Positions 44,500 to 54,000 of a stretch of 64,000 bases of DNA are shown here, piece after piece. The notes below the pieces were generated by a model. It had not been told where the DNA came from, made no database searches, and saw only the letters and a list, made by a program, of their open reading frames with translations. This DNA comes from an uncultured Porphyromonadaceae bacterium (lineage in GTDB: Bacteria > Bacteroidota > Bacteroidia > Bacteroidales > Muribaculaceae): the NCBI GenBank assembly GCA_900550645.1, contig URTA01000007.1:1-64000 (forward strand). The letters are read 5' to 3'. A program made the translations under genes and the position numbers. Position 1 is the stretch's first letter, and each line of letters starts with the position of its first letter.

Positions 44500-45678
44500 A
44501 TGAAACACACCTTATTATTACTCGCCGCGCTCATCACGGCATCTGCGCCCGCTGTGTCCGCACAGGACACAGCCGAGCCGAAACTGCAGATCAACCCTTC
44601 GGGGAGGCTGCTGCTCGACGGAGCTCTCTACGCCTCGCCAGACAAGGAGGCGTTCAAGGACGGCCTCGCCATCTCCGAAGTACGCCTCGGCGCAAAAGCC
44701 AGATACGGCAAGTGGGACGCGAAAATCGACATAGGCTACGCTTACGGCAAGGTCGGCCTGAAGGACATCTATGTGCAGTACAATTTCGATGAGGGCAACT
44801 TCCTGCGTGCCGGCTCGTTCATCCACCACTATGGATTGCAGAGCACGACAAACGCCTCAATGAAAATATCTTACGACCAGCCGACGGCAGAATCCGCGTT
44901 CACGACAGCGCGTCTGCTCGGCGCAATGTATGTGCACAGCGCAGACAAGTACCTCGCTTCCGTTTCCGCCCATGTCGAGCCGCAGTCGGTGATACTCACC
45001 CCCAACCAGCTCGGACAGCAGGGCTACGGCGTGCTGACACGCCTTGTCGCTCACCCTGTGCATACCGGCGGCAACGTGGTACAGTTCGGCATCTCCGGAG
45101 GCTTCGCCTCACCCAACACTTCCGGCGACAACAAGGGGCACAACGTGTTCACCCTTGCAGCCAACTTCCCCACACAGGTTGACAAGGTGAAAGCCCTTGA
45201 TGCGACAATGGACAATGCCATGAACCTCTGGAAGTTCTCGCCCGAGCTGCTTCTCTCCACCGGCCCGGTAGCCCTCGAAGCACAGTACTACTTCAACCGC
45301 GTCAACTTCCGCAACAACCTGCATAACTTTACAGGCATGGGCGCATACGCCATGCTGCGCGGCCTGCTAACTGGCGGAGCATACAGGTATTCCGTCAGCG
45401 ACGCTTGCCTCGCCACTCCCTCCAAGGGGGAATGTGAGCTGGTGCTCGGCTACAGCTACACCACCCTCAACGACAAGAAAGCGCAGTACATCGAGGACGG
45501 CAAGGTATTCTCCGGCATTTACGGCGGCAACGCCAACTCCCTCTCAGCTACGCTCAACTACTACATCAACAAGTATATGCTCGCACGTCTGAACTATACG
45601 TATATGCACACGTTCAACAACGCGACATTCAATACTGACCTGAACATATTCCAGGTGCGTCTGCAGTTCCTCTTCTGA
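44500..45678 (+). CDS. Porin (OprP/OprO-like outer-membrane barrel)
   Basis: A 392-residue protein with a signal peptide (MKHTLLLLAALITASAPAVS to AQ). After LQINPSGRLLLDGALYASPD comes AKIDIGYAYGKVGLKDIYVQ and FLRAGSFIHHYGLQSTTNAS, typical of the phosphate-selective porin group, and the protein ends in the aromatic strand NIFQVRLQFLF. Substrate is not predictable. A strong terminator follows at 45711-45741. Confidence 0.85.
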   Translation: MKHTLLLLAALITASAPAVSAQDTAEPKLQINPSGRLLLDGALYASPDKEAFKDGLAISEVRLGAKARYGKWDAKIDIGYAYGKVGLKDIYVQYNFDEGNFLRAGSFIHHYGLQSTTNASMKISYDQPTAESAFTTARLLGAMYVHSADKYLASVSAHVEPQSVILTPNQLGQQGYGVLTRLVAHPVHTGGNVVQFGISGGFASPNTSGDNKGHNVFTLAANFPTQVDKVKALDATMDNAMNLWKFSPELLLSTGPVALEAQYYFNRVNFRNNLHNFTGMGAYAMLRGLLTGGAYRYSVSDACLATPSKGECELVLGYSYTTLNDKKAQYIEDGKVFSGIYGGNANSLSATLNYYINKYMLARLNYTYMHTFNNATFNTDLNIFQVRLQFLF

Positions 45679-45710
45679 CACAGACCTCCATACGACATAC
45701 TGCATCTATC

Positions 45711-45741
45711 GCTGCGCCGGCAACTTCGGCGCAGCTTTTTT
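45711..45741 (+). terminator. Intrinsic terminator after the porin gene
   Basis: GCTGCGCCG (45711-45719) pairs with CGGCGCAGC (45727-45735) across a seven-base loop, followed directly by six T residues. Confidence 0.85.
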
Positions 45742-45820
45742 CATGCCATGCCCACTACGGCACACCGCTGTCCGCTGCATGCATCACCAATGCCCTGCGG
45801 CGCGGATCTGCAGCAATTGC

Positions 45821-45888
45821 TTGTTGTATTTCCTCTAAATCTGTTGTATTTTTGCGTTCATCGAAAAATACAACACCAAATACAACAA
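45821..45888. promoter_or_regulatory. Nested inverted repeats over a promoter: likely operator
   Basis: Four copies of one half-site are present. The outer pair TTGTTGTATTT (45821-45831) and AAATACAACAA (45878-45888) are exact reverse complements. So are the inner pair GTTGTATTTTT (45843-45853) and AAAAATACAAC (45864-45874). A promoter is embedded: TTG (45824-45826), 20 bases, TATTTTTG (45847-45854). Binding of a dimeric regulator here would block or bend it. The T9SS cargo gene starts at 45950. Confidence 0.65.
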
Positions 45889-45907
45889 ATCTCCTCCCCT
45901 TTTCGCC

Positions 45908-45915
45908 TACTTTTG
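45908..45915 (+). promoter_or_regulatory. Second -7 box (TACTTTTG) before the T9SS cargo gene
   Basis: TACTTTTG then CGCTATC lies 35 bases before the start at 45950, downstream of the nested repeats. It may be the main promoter, with the repeats acting as an upstream operator. Confidence 0.5.
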
Positions 45916-45949
45916 CGCTATCATTAACCCGAAAATCAACAACAAAGTT

Positions 45950-48900
45950 ATGAAACGGATTTCATTGCTTGTCAGCGCAGGGCTGCTGTCGCTTGTAGCG
46001 GCAGCAGGCTCGCAAGTCCCCTACACCTCCGAATTCACGGACGGCTGGACTGTTGTCGATGCCAACAACGACGGCATAAAATGGGGCAACGTGCAACTTG
46101 ACTATTACGGCAAACGGGACACCGGCTGCGAGAACGGAGCCAAAATCCTCACCAACTCCAATTACAGCAGCGACGACTGGATCATCTCGCCGGCCGTCAC
46201 CCTCACTGCCGGCAAAAAGTACAAAATTGTGTTCTGGGACACCAACGGCGAGTGGCGGGAGACATTTTCCCTCCATATCGGACGCACCAACACCGTGGCT
46301 GGCATGAACGCCGGCACCTCTCTCAAGGAATTTGCAAAGAGGAACTCTTGGGAGGCCAGCGCTGTTTCGTTCACCCCGACACAGAGCGGCGACTACTACT
46401 TCGGTTTCCACGCAGCCTCCAGTTCGCGAAGCTCCTCAATCACATTGACAGGCTTCCAGGTGAAAGAGTTCAATGTGACACCCGCCCCCGTGTCCTGGTT
46501 CAGCATTGTCCCGAGCGCGGGCTTCGACCAGAACGAAGTCGGGCTGCAATGGCTGCTGCCCACCAAGGACACCGACAGCACGGCGTTCATCGACGGGCTG
46601 TCGGTCAGCAAGGTGTACATATACCGCGATGACGCTTTGGTGAAGACGCTCACCGGCCCGGCTACATCATGGGCTGACACAGCAGCAACCGGTTTCACAC
46701 CCGCAGACCATAAATACGGGGTTGAAGTGGAAGTGGACGGCAACCGCAGCACGCGCGTCGAGTACCAGTACACCCACAACCCCACTGCCACTGCCGATTT
46801 CTACAAGTCTGACTTCAGCGACCCGGGGTGGACTATCATCAACGCCAACAATGACCAATATTCATGGGATTTATGCACCACCGCGTGGCGCTATTCCGAC
46901 ACCGGCTACGTCCAAGGAGCTGAGTTCTGGGCTTACAGTCCCGGTGACGACTGGATAATTTCCCCGGCTGTAAGACTGACAGCCGGACGCGAATACAAGG
47001 TGCGCTTCTGGCACATCGAAGGCCAGAACGACAGACCCGAAGACTTAACCCTATATGCCGCGCAGACACCGACCGTCGCCGGAATGAAAGCTGGCAAAGT
47101 CATGATTGATATCAACCAGTCAATCCGTGACACGTGGGCAAAAGAGGCCATATCATTCAAACCGACAGAAACCGGCAACTACTATTTCGGTTTCCACGCG
47201 CACTCGAAAGCTACCTACCACACCACATTCATAACGGGTCTTGAGGTGTCTGTAGACATCCTCACCCCCGCCAAGGTCTCCGACCTCACCGTCAAGCCGG
47301 CTGCCGGTCGCGCTATCGAGGCCAACCTCTCATGGACGCTGCCCACCAAGGATGCTGACGGAGCTGACCTCCCCGCAGGATCTACGATAAGCAACGTATA
47401 CGTATACCGCGACGATGTGCTGGCGCAGACACTGCCCGGCGATGCCGCCTCATGGACTGACAACGCCGCCAGCGGGCTGACCGAAGGCAAGCACACATAC
47501 GCCGTCGAGGTGGAATTGAACGGCATACGCAGCGCACGCAGCGTCGTCCGCGTTCCCTACATCGGCCTCATCGAGACACAGACGGTGCCGTTTGACGCAG
47601 GCATAGCCTCGATGACCGAAGAGCAGTTCAACAACTACTACGCACCGTTCCGCGGCCAGGGCGCGACATTCACCGGCGACTGGGAACTGTACACCGACAG
47701 CGAGACCGGCACTGACATCCGCCTCACAGCTGCCAACATATACGACAACTGGCTCATATTCCCGCCCTTGGCGTTTGACCAGCCAGGCGTGTACGTGCTC
47801 AACACCACACTGATGCACTTCGACGGCTGGTGCAGCACAGAGACAGAGGTATACCTCGGCAGCGGATATGTTGCCGACGGATACACTCGCAAGCTCGACT
47901 CGTTCAACAACATACAGAAAACACCGACCGAAAAGACCGTGTATTTTGAAGTCACCGAACCGGGTACTTACAACATCGCGATACGCGGCACAGGTCCTTC
48001 TGCCGGCTCCTCTCCCCTGCGCATCTGCGCACTGTCTGTACAACGCTCCGTCGTCAAGCCGACTGCCGTCTCCGACCTCGCAGCCACTGTCACCGGCGAC
48101 AGCAGCGTCTCGCTGACTTGGACCAACCCGACGCTCGACAATACCGGCAAAGCTCTGTCTGGCAACCTCTCCAAGATTGAGGTGACACTCGACGGCACAC
48201 TCGTCAGCACCCTCACTGCGGAAGCTGACATGACTCCCGGCAATACCGTCACCTGCCCGCTCGAAGGCGTAGGCATCGGCATCCATGAGGTCAAAGTAAC
48301 CACATACATCAACAGCGACGCTTGCGACACACCCGCATCCTTATGGACCGCATGGGTGGGCGACAAGACACAGACCCTCCCCTACAGCTGCGACTTCTCC
48401 GACAGCCGCTACTTCTCGCTCTGGTCTACGCACAACAACAGTAATGACCCCGACGCGGAATGGAAGCTCTCTGACAACGGCGGAGCAATCCTTCACACAC
48501 GCTCCCACATCTTCACTGACCTGGACTACACGCTCCTCTCCGCGCCGTTTGACCTCGTCGCAGGACACTGCTACAAGTTCTCCATCTCTGAGAGCAGAGG
48601 CCGCCCCGACTTCTCGCTCAATGTAGGCATCGTGCCCGCCGGCGATCAGCAAACAGACATCCCCAACCCGCAGTCGCTGCTCATGCACGGCGACGGCACG
48701 CCGATGCAGCATGACTTCTACATCGTCGCAACCGAAACAGGCAAGTTCTCGTTTGCTATCCAGGCCAAAGGACGGTACATCTACGATGACGAGTACTATG
48801 CCGATATCATCATCAGCAAGGTCGAAATGGCAGACATCCCCTACATCCCCGAAGCAGCCGAAATGTTCACGGTGAGAGCATACCCCAACCACCAGCTCAT

Positions 48901-49870
48901 CGCCGGACTGACATGGCAGAACCCCACGACGAGCAGCATCGAGGGCATGCAGCCCAACATCACGAAAGCGGAGATATACCGCAACAACGAGCTGATAAGC
49001 ACCTACACCGAAAACCTCGCCCCCGGCGGCTTCTGTGCATACACTGACGACGCCATACCCGAGGCCGGCGTATACGCATACAAGGTCAAGCTATACAACA
49101 ACGACCAGACTCTCAACGAGTCCGGACATGCCTCAACCGGCGGCACATGGTTCGGATACCTCGAAGTGCCCTACGAGCCGACTGACTTCTACGGCTGGAT
49201 GAACCTCAATTCATCAGGCACAGGCGGTCCCTCTTGGAAACTTGACGGCGACACGGCAAGCATCGCTAACACCAAAGACAACAGCGAAACCAACGCCCGC
49301 CTCACCACACCGCCTGTCAACACCGTTGCTGGCGAGAAATACCTCATCTCGGTACTACCCGCCACAGATGCCGGCAATGCACCCTACGACATCGACGTAT
49401 ACCTCGAGGGCAGCGGCATGAACAAGAAAATAGGCACCATCACCTGCTCCGCTCCCGAGAGCCAGGCTGAAACCGCCGAGTTCAAGCTGCTTGCCGTAGA
49501 ACCCGAAACGTCTACGCAGAGCGACGAACCGTCCGACGAAAATGCACGCATAGAGTTCAACGCCGGCTTTGTCCAGGTAACATTCCACGCCACCCAGAAC
49601 GGCAAGGGACGCTTCAGCGGCTTCCGTTTCGTCATCGACCCGGAGACTGGCATTGACGAGGCAATCGCAGCCGACGGCATACGCCGTGTCGGAGACACTG
49701 TCCTCTTCCCCAATGGCGCGACAGACATCACGCTCGCAACCGTCGCAGGACAAGTATTGCGCCGCTGCGCCGCTGCCGACAGCATCGACCTGTCGCAGCT
49801 TGCACCCGGCATCTACATCGTCAGCTGCAATGTGGACGGCAAGCGCATCGCACTCAAAATAGCGAAATAA
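45950..49870 (+). CDS. Large multidomain T9SS cargo protein with C-terminal sorting domain
   Basis: A 1306-residue secreted protein. Signal peptide (MKRISLLVSAGLLSLVAAAG), then alternating jelly-roll (choice-of-anchor J/cleaved-adhesin-like) segments starting near residues 24, 283, 536, 802 and 1070, and fibronectin-III-like segments near 178, 440, 703 and 970. The jelly-rolls share DDWIISPAV-LTAG; the FnIII share VYIYRDD and SW-D. The last about 70 residues (RVGDTVLFPNGATDITLATV, LAPGIYIVSCNVDGKRIALK) are a type A T9SS sorting domain, removed on export. Likely an adhesin or carbohydrate-binding surface protein; no catalytic domain was seen. The T9SS genes are encoded about 15 kb away. Confidence 0.88.
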   Translation: MKRISLLVSAGLLSLVAAAGSQVPYTSEFTDGWTVVDANNDGIKWGNVQLDYYGKRDTGCENGAKILTNSNYSSDDWIISPAVTLTAGKKYKIVFWDTNGEWRETFSLHIGRTNTVAGMNAGTSLKEFAKRNSWEASAVSFTPTQSGDYYFGFHAASSSRSSSITLTGFQVKEFNVTPAPVSWFSIVPSAGFDQNEVGLQWLLPTKDTDSTAFIDGLSVSKVYIYRDDALVKTLTGPATSWADTAATGFTPADHKYGVEVEVDGNRSTRVEYQYTHNPTATADFYKSDFSDPGWTIINANNDQYSWDLCTTAWRYSDTGYVQGAEFWAYSPGDDWIISPAVRLTAGREYKVRFWHIEGQNDRPEDLTLYAAQTPTVAGMKAGKVMIDINQSIRDTWAKEAISFKPTETGNYYFGFHAHSKATYHTTFITGLEVSVDILTPAKVSDLTVKPAAGRAIEANLSWTLPTKDADGADLPAGSTISNVYVYRDDVLAQTLPGDAASWTDNAASGLTEGKHTYAVEVELNGIRSARSVVRVPYIGLIETQTVPFDAGIASMTEEQFNNYYAPFRGQGATFTGDWELYTDSETGTDIRLTAANIYDNWLIFPPLAFDQPGVYVLNTTLMHFDGWCSTETEVYLGSGYVADGYTRKLDSFNNIQKTPTEKTVYFEVTEPGTYNIAIRGTGPSAGSSPLRICALSVQRSVVKPTAVSDLAATVTGDSSVSLTWTNPTLDNTGKALSGNLSKIEVTLDGTLVSTLTAEADMTPGNTVTCPLEGVGIGIHEVKVTTYINSDACDTPASLWTAWVGDKTQTLPYSCDFSDSRYFSLWSTHNNSNDPDAEWKLSDNGGAILHTRSHIFTDLDYTLLSAPFDLVAGHCYKFSISESRGRPDFSLNVGIVPAGDQQTDIPNPQSLLMHGDGTPMQHDFYIVATETGKFSFAIQAKGRYIYDDEYYADIIISKVEMADIPYIPEAAEMFTVRAYPNHQLIAGLTWQNPTTSSIEGMQPNITKAEIYRNNELISTYTENLAPGGFCAYTDDAIPEAGVYAYKVKLYNNDQTLNESGHASTGGTWFGYLEVPYEPTDFYGWMNLNSSGTGGPSWKLDGDTASIANTKDNSETNARLTTPPVNTVAGEKYLISVLPATDAGNAPYDIDVYLEGSGMNKKIGTITCSAPESQAETAEFKLLAVEPETSTQSDEPSDENARIEFNAGFVQVTFHATQNGKGRFSGFRFVIDPETGIDEAIAADGIRRVGDTVLFPNGATDITLATVAGQVLRRCAAADSIDLSQLAPGIYIVSCNVDGKRIALKIAK

Positions 49871-49892
49871 CAGCTCACCTGCATCCATAACC

Positions 49893-49928
49893 AAGGGGCT
49901 GTGCCAAACCCAAGGCACAGCCCCTTTT
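49893..49928 (+). terminator. Strong intrinsic terminator after the T9SS cargo gene
   Basis: AAGGGGCTGTGCC (49893-49905) pairs perfectly with GGCACAGCCCCTT (49914-49926), loop of eight bases, followed by TTTTATTGT. Confidence 0.9.
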
Positions 49929-49975
49929 ATTGTACATTAACTATCCGCTGCAATGCCGTTGCAGACCTCGCGCCG

Positions 49976-49983
49976 TAACTTTG
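49976..49983 (+). promoter_or_regulatory. -7 box (TAACTTTG) for a small membrane peptide gene
   Basis: TAACTTTG then CACCGTAAAAAC lies about 40 bases before the ATG at 50023. Confidence 0.55.
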
Positions 49984-50022
49984 CACCGTAAAAACAGAAC
50001 AACAACGCCAACACACAAGATT

Positions 50023-50163
50023 ATGAAACGCTCAACGATGAAAATGAAGATGCTGCGGACTATGATCCGCCTCAAGTTCGTGCAGTCCACATGGTTCGTC
50101 TACGCAATAGGGGCAGCCATGGTGGCATTGCAGCTGCGCACGCTGCTGCTTGCAGGTCACTGA
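50023..50163 (+). CDS. Small 46-residue membrane peptide
   Basis: A short frame directly behind a promoter box: MKRSTMKMKMLRTMIRLKFV, then QSTWFVYAIGAAMVALQLRT and LLLAGH. The first 18 residues are strongly basic and a single hydrophobic stretch follows (about 22-44), predicting a one-pass inner-membrane peptide with its N-terminus inside. Terminators lie on both sides. No family recognised; a membrane-acting peptide, a toxin of a type I pair, or a small subunit are possible. Confidence 0.5.
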   Translation: MKRSTMKMKMLRTMIRLKFVQSTWFVYAIGAAMVALQLRTLLLAGH

Positions 50164-50609
50164 CACTGGCTTCTCGGCTGACGGCAGCGCATCCTGACGG
50201 CAAGATCATTTCCCGTCACTCTTTCGGCAGCATAGACTCCATTCGGCGGCAGCACTGACCTCGGCTTCATTCGGCTTCGGCTGCCCAAGACAGAAATCTA
50301 TCACGGCTCGCATTTGCACAGGGGGAATGTGCCATGACCGGCACACTCCCCTTTATAACAGCCGCAACATCCATGCTGAGGCTGCAATATTTTTCTGTCT
50401 TGGTTTGTATTGGTGTGTTATCGTGAATAGCTTGTTTTTACACTGCAAAATTAATCAGCCGACAAGGGACGCGCCTCTTTTTCGCAATGTTGACGCGGAA
50501 ATCAGCAACGCGGAGGCACGGTCAGCCGCAACGTTGCAAGAGGGGTTATCCGCATAACGAATTTAGACAGGTCAGGCGAATTGGGGTTGCAGGGGTGAGG
50601 AAAAAGAAG
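50164..50609. other. Intergenic region with hairpin and inverted repeats
   Basis: About 450 bases with no convincing gene. A hairpin with GGGG-x-GTGCC and GGCAC-x-CCCC arms (about 50319-50352) is followed by TTTATA and may end the small peptide transcript. It lies inside a perfect 12-base inverted repeat, CCAAGACAGAAA (50285-50296) and TTTCTGTCTTGG (50392-50403). Confidence 0.5.
50285..50403. repeat. 119-base segment bounded by 12-bp inverted repeats
   Basis: CCAAGACAGAAA and TTTCTGTCTTGG are exact reverse complements 95 bases apart. Size and layout resemble a small non-coding element, but no target-site duplication is visible and there is only one copy in this window. Confidence 0.35.
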
Positions 50610-50617
50610 TAACTTTG
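50587..50617 (+). promoter_or_regulatory. Promoter of the SUI1-like gene
   Basis: TTG (50587-50589), 20 bases and TAACTTTG (50610-50617) match the consensus, 30 bases before the ATG at 50648. Confidence 0.65.
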
Positions 50618-50647
50618 TGTTCTTAACACTCTAACCACGACACAGCT

Positions 50648-50992
50648 ATGGCTACAGACTGGAAAGACGCGCTGGCGGCACTCGGTGCTTCCGGCTCTAT
50701 ACCGCAGGGCGAGGACACGCCTGAACCCCAAGCACCCGCTTCACGCAGCGAGAAGAAGGAGACTGTCAGCATATACATCGACCGCCGCAAGCGGCGCGGC
50801 AAGGAGGCTACGGTCATCGAGGGCTTCCGCTGCGACGACGATGAGCTGAAAGAGATAGCACGCTCCCTGAAGCAGTCACTCGGGTGCGGCGGCAGCCAGC
50901 GCGACGGCGAGATACTGTTGCAGGGCGACGTGCGCGACAAGGCCGCCGCCGAACTCGAGAAACTCGGATACCGCACCAAGCGGTGCAACTGA
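50648..50992 (+). CDS. SUI1/YciH family translation factor
   Basis: A 114-residue protein of the eIF1-like YciH family. The N-terminal about 35 residues are disordered. The SUI1 domain follows: VSIYIDRRKRRGKEATVIEG, LKEIARSLKQSLGCGGSQRD and GEILLQGDVRDKAAAELEKL. In other bacteria such proteins influence start-codon choice. The addA-like gene begins 57 bases downstream and may be co-transcribed. Confidence 0.92.
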   Translation: MATDWKDALAALGASGSIPQGEDTPEPQAPASRSEKKETVSIYIDRRKRRGKEATVIEGFRCDDDELKEIARSLKQSLGCGGSQRDGEILLQGDVRDKAAAELEKLGYRTKRCN

Positions 50993-51049
50993 TACGCTGC
51001 TGCCTTCCAAATCAATACGCATCAACAACCCTCAAAAAACTTCACCAAC

Positions 51050-54000
51050 ATGCTCGACTTGCAAAAGGCTTCCGCCGGTTCCGGCAAGACATACACCCTC
51101 GCCCGCAAATTCCTCGAATATATGCTCGTCACGGGCAACCCTCCTCGGCTGCGCCGGGGCAAGGAGCTCGAGGATGCGCTGCGGCACATCCTCGCCATAA
51201 CATTCACCAACAAGGCCACTGCGGAGATGAAAGACCGCATCGTCACACGCCTCGCCGACCTTGCCAACCCCGCGCTCGACCCGGCGAAAACGACATACAT
51301 GTCTGATTTCAAGGAACTCACAGGCCAGTCTGCCGACGAGATACGCGCCGCAGCCAAGGACGCGCTGTTCATTCTGCTCAACAATTACAGCGACTTCCAG
51401 GTATCGACCATCGACGCTTTCTTCCAGACCATACTGCGCACTTTCGCTTACGAAATCGGCATGAACGACAGCTACGACCTCGAGCTGGACAGCGACTTCA
51501 TCTCCCGCGCTGCCGTGGACGCGACGCTCACCGACATCAACTCCGCCAACCCCGACAAGGCAGTCGCAGAGTGGGTCAAGGCAATGATGAACCGCTCTGC
51601 CACCGACAGCACCAAGGGGTGGAACATTTTCGCCAAATCCGCATCGGGGGGACTGTACAAGGACATCGTGTCGGCTGTCAGCAAAATGGCAAGCGAGCAG
51701 TTCAAGAAGGTGCGGCAGGAGCTGGAACAGTTCTACGCCGAACATCCGAACTCCCTCGATGACTTCCAGCGCGTTGATAAGGAAGTGATGGAGGGCTTGC
51801 GCGGTGCCGTCAGGGCTGCCAAAGCCGCCGCACGCGCCGTGCAGAATGAGCTGAAGAACCAGGAGAATACGATAAGGCACATACCTGGACGCATCGAAAA
51901 GGTTCTCGCAGCCAAAGGCTTGAAATTTCCGAGCAACTTAACAATACCCCAAGAAGGCGAAAATTCCGCTTTTAATGCAACTGCGAGAAGGAGGGGGCTG
52001 ACCGACAGCCAACAGAAATTTGTCGCCCTTCATGACGCATTTATCGATGCCCTAACGGATTGGAAAGCCGAACTGGAAGAGCCGAAGTTGAAGCTGTGGA
52101 TGCTGTACCGCGCCAACATGCGCATGCTGCCGCTGATGTATGCCGCCGCCCGCAAGTCGGCTGATATGCTCGCAGAGCAGAACGTCATCGACATGGCAGA
52201 GACCAACTCGATATTGCGCCGCGTAATCGGCGATGATGACGCGCCCTTCATCTACGAGCGGCTCGGTAGCCGCCTCGACCATTTCCTCATCGACGAGTTT
52301 CAGGACACCTCGTCGATGCAGTGGGACAACCTGCGGCCGCTCGTGACGGAAAGCATGTCTCGCGGCAACGGCAACCTCATCATCGGCGATGCCAAGCAGA
52401 GCATCTACCGTTTCCGCAACGCCGACCCCTCGCTCATCTCACAAAAAGTTCCGCAGCATTTCCCCAGACAGGTCAACGAGCGCGGCGAAAGCAAAGCCGA
52501 AAACACCAACCACCGCAGCCTGCGCACCGTCGTCGAGTTCAACAACTCGGCCTTTCACGCACTTGCCGCCCATTTGGACAATGGCAATACCTTCTTCACC
52601 GACCTGTATGCCAACGTAGCGCAATACCCGGCAAACCAAGACCGCGAGGGATATGTCGAAATACGCTGCTATGAAAAAGGGAGAATGGAAACGGGCAACG
52701 ACAGCGAAGACAGCGACATTCCTCCCAAACATTTTGCCGACGTGACAGCACTGATAGCCGACCTGCACCGCCGAGGCTACAACTATGCCGACATTGCCGT
52801 GCTCGTGCGCACAAACCAGGAGGGACGGCAGATGATCAACGCCCTCGTGGAGCATAACAAGAACAACCCCGACCGACAGATTGAGTTCGTCAGCGAGGAG
52901 TCGCTGCTCATCGCCGGCGCGGAGAGCGTCAAGGCCATCATATCGGTGATGCGCCTCATCGCCGACGGCTCGATAGACGAGGAGAAAGCTGCCAAGGAAG
53001 AACGCGCCAAGGCTACCAACTCATGGTACTGCAAGACACTCTCACTGTCGCTGTTCAACTGCCGATACGACCAGCTTGCGCTCGAGCATCCCGAGATGTC
53101 TACGTCCGAAATCATGCAGCTAATCGGCGATGACAACGCCGACTGCTCCAACCTTGAGAGCCTCATCCGCTCCGTTGACTCGCTAACCCTGCCCGCGCTG
53201 GTCGAGGCTGTCGCCCTGCGTGCCGTGCCGCAGCAACGCCGCGTCGACGAGGCCCCGTACATCGCAGCATTCCAAGACCTTGTACTCGACTACTGCCAGC
53301 GATACCCCTCCGACATCCTATCGTTCCTGCAATGGTGGGATGCCAAAGGATGCGAAAAGAGCATTTCCTCGCCCGAAGGCGTGGACGCTATATCCATAAT
53401 GACGGTGCACAAGGCCAAAGGCCTTGAATACCAGTGCGTCATAATACCAAAGTTCGACTGGAAACTGACCGTAAGTGACCTGAAAACAGAATGGCGGTGG
53501 GTGAAAACCGCTCCCGAAGGCCTCGAACTGCCTCCGGAACTTGCCGCGCTCATACCCCCGATGCTGCCCGTCGAGACCAAATCCGCCATGTCAGAAACGG
53601 TACACAACGAGGATTACCAGGACTATGTGCGCGAAGTGCAGATGGATATGATCAACACCAGCTATGTCGCTTTCACTCGCGCCGTTGCCGAGCTGTACAT
53701 CTTCATCCCGTCAGTCGCCGACACAATTCAAACGCAATATACAGCCAACGCCCTGCTCGCCAAATTGCAGGGACTCGCCCACGACAATGCCTCCGACTGC
53801 GCCTACCCTCTCCCCCATGACCTGATACCCAAAGACGAGTGCAGTGCCGGCAAGCCGCTGCGCATCGGCACACCGCTCGACCGCGAGGCGATAGCACGCC
53901 TCGGCAGCAAAATGCGGCAAAGCAACGGCGACGCTATCCCCGAATACTATGTGCGCGACCCGTCAGGCTTCCTGCATTTCCGCGACCCCGAGAGCCTGCA

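Noticed and set aside
47450..48286. 278-codon minus-strand frame
   Set aside because: Antisense to the T9SS cargo gene and without recognisable motifs.
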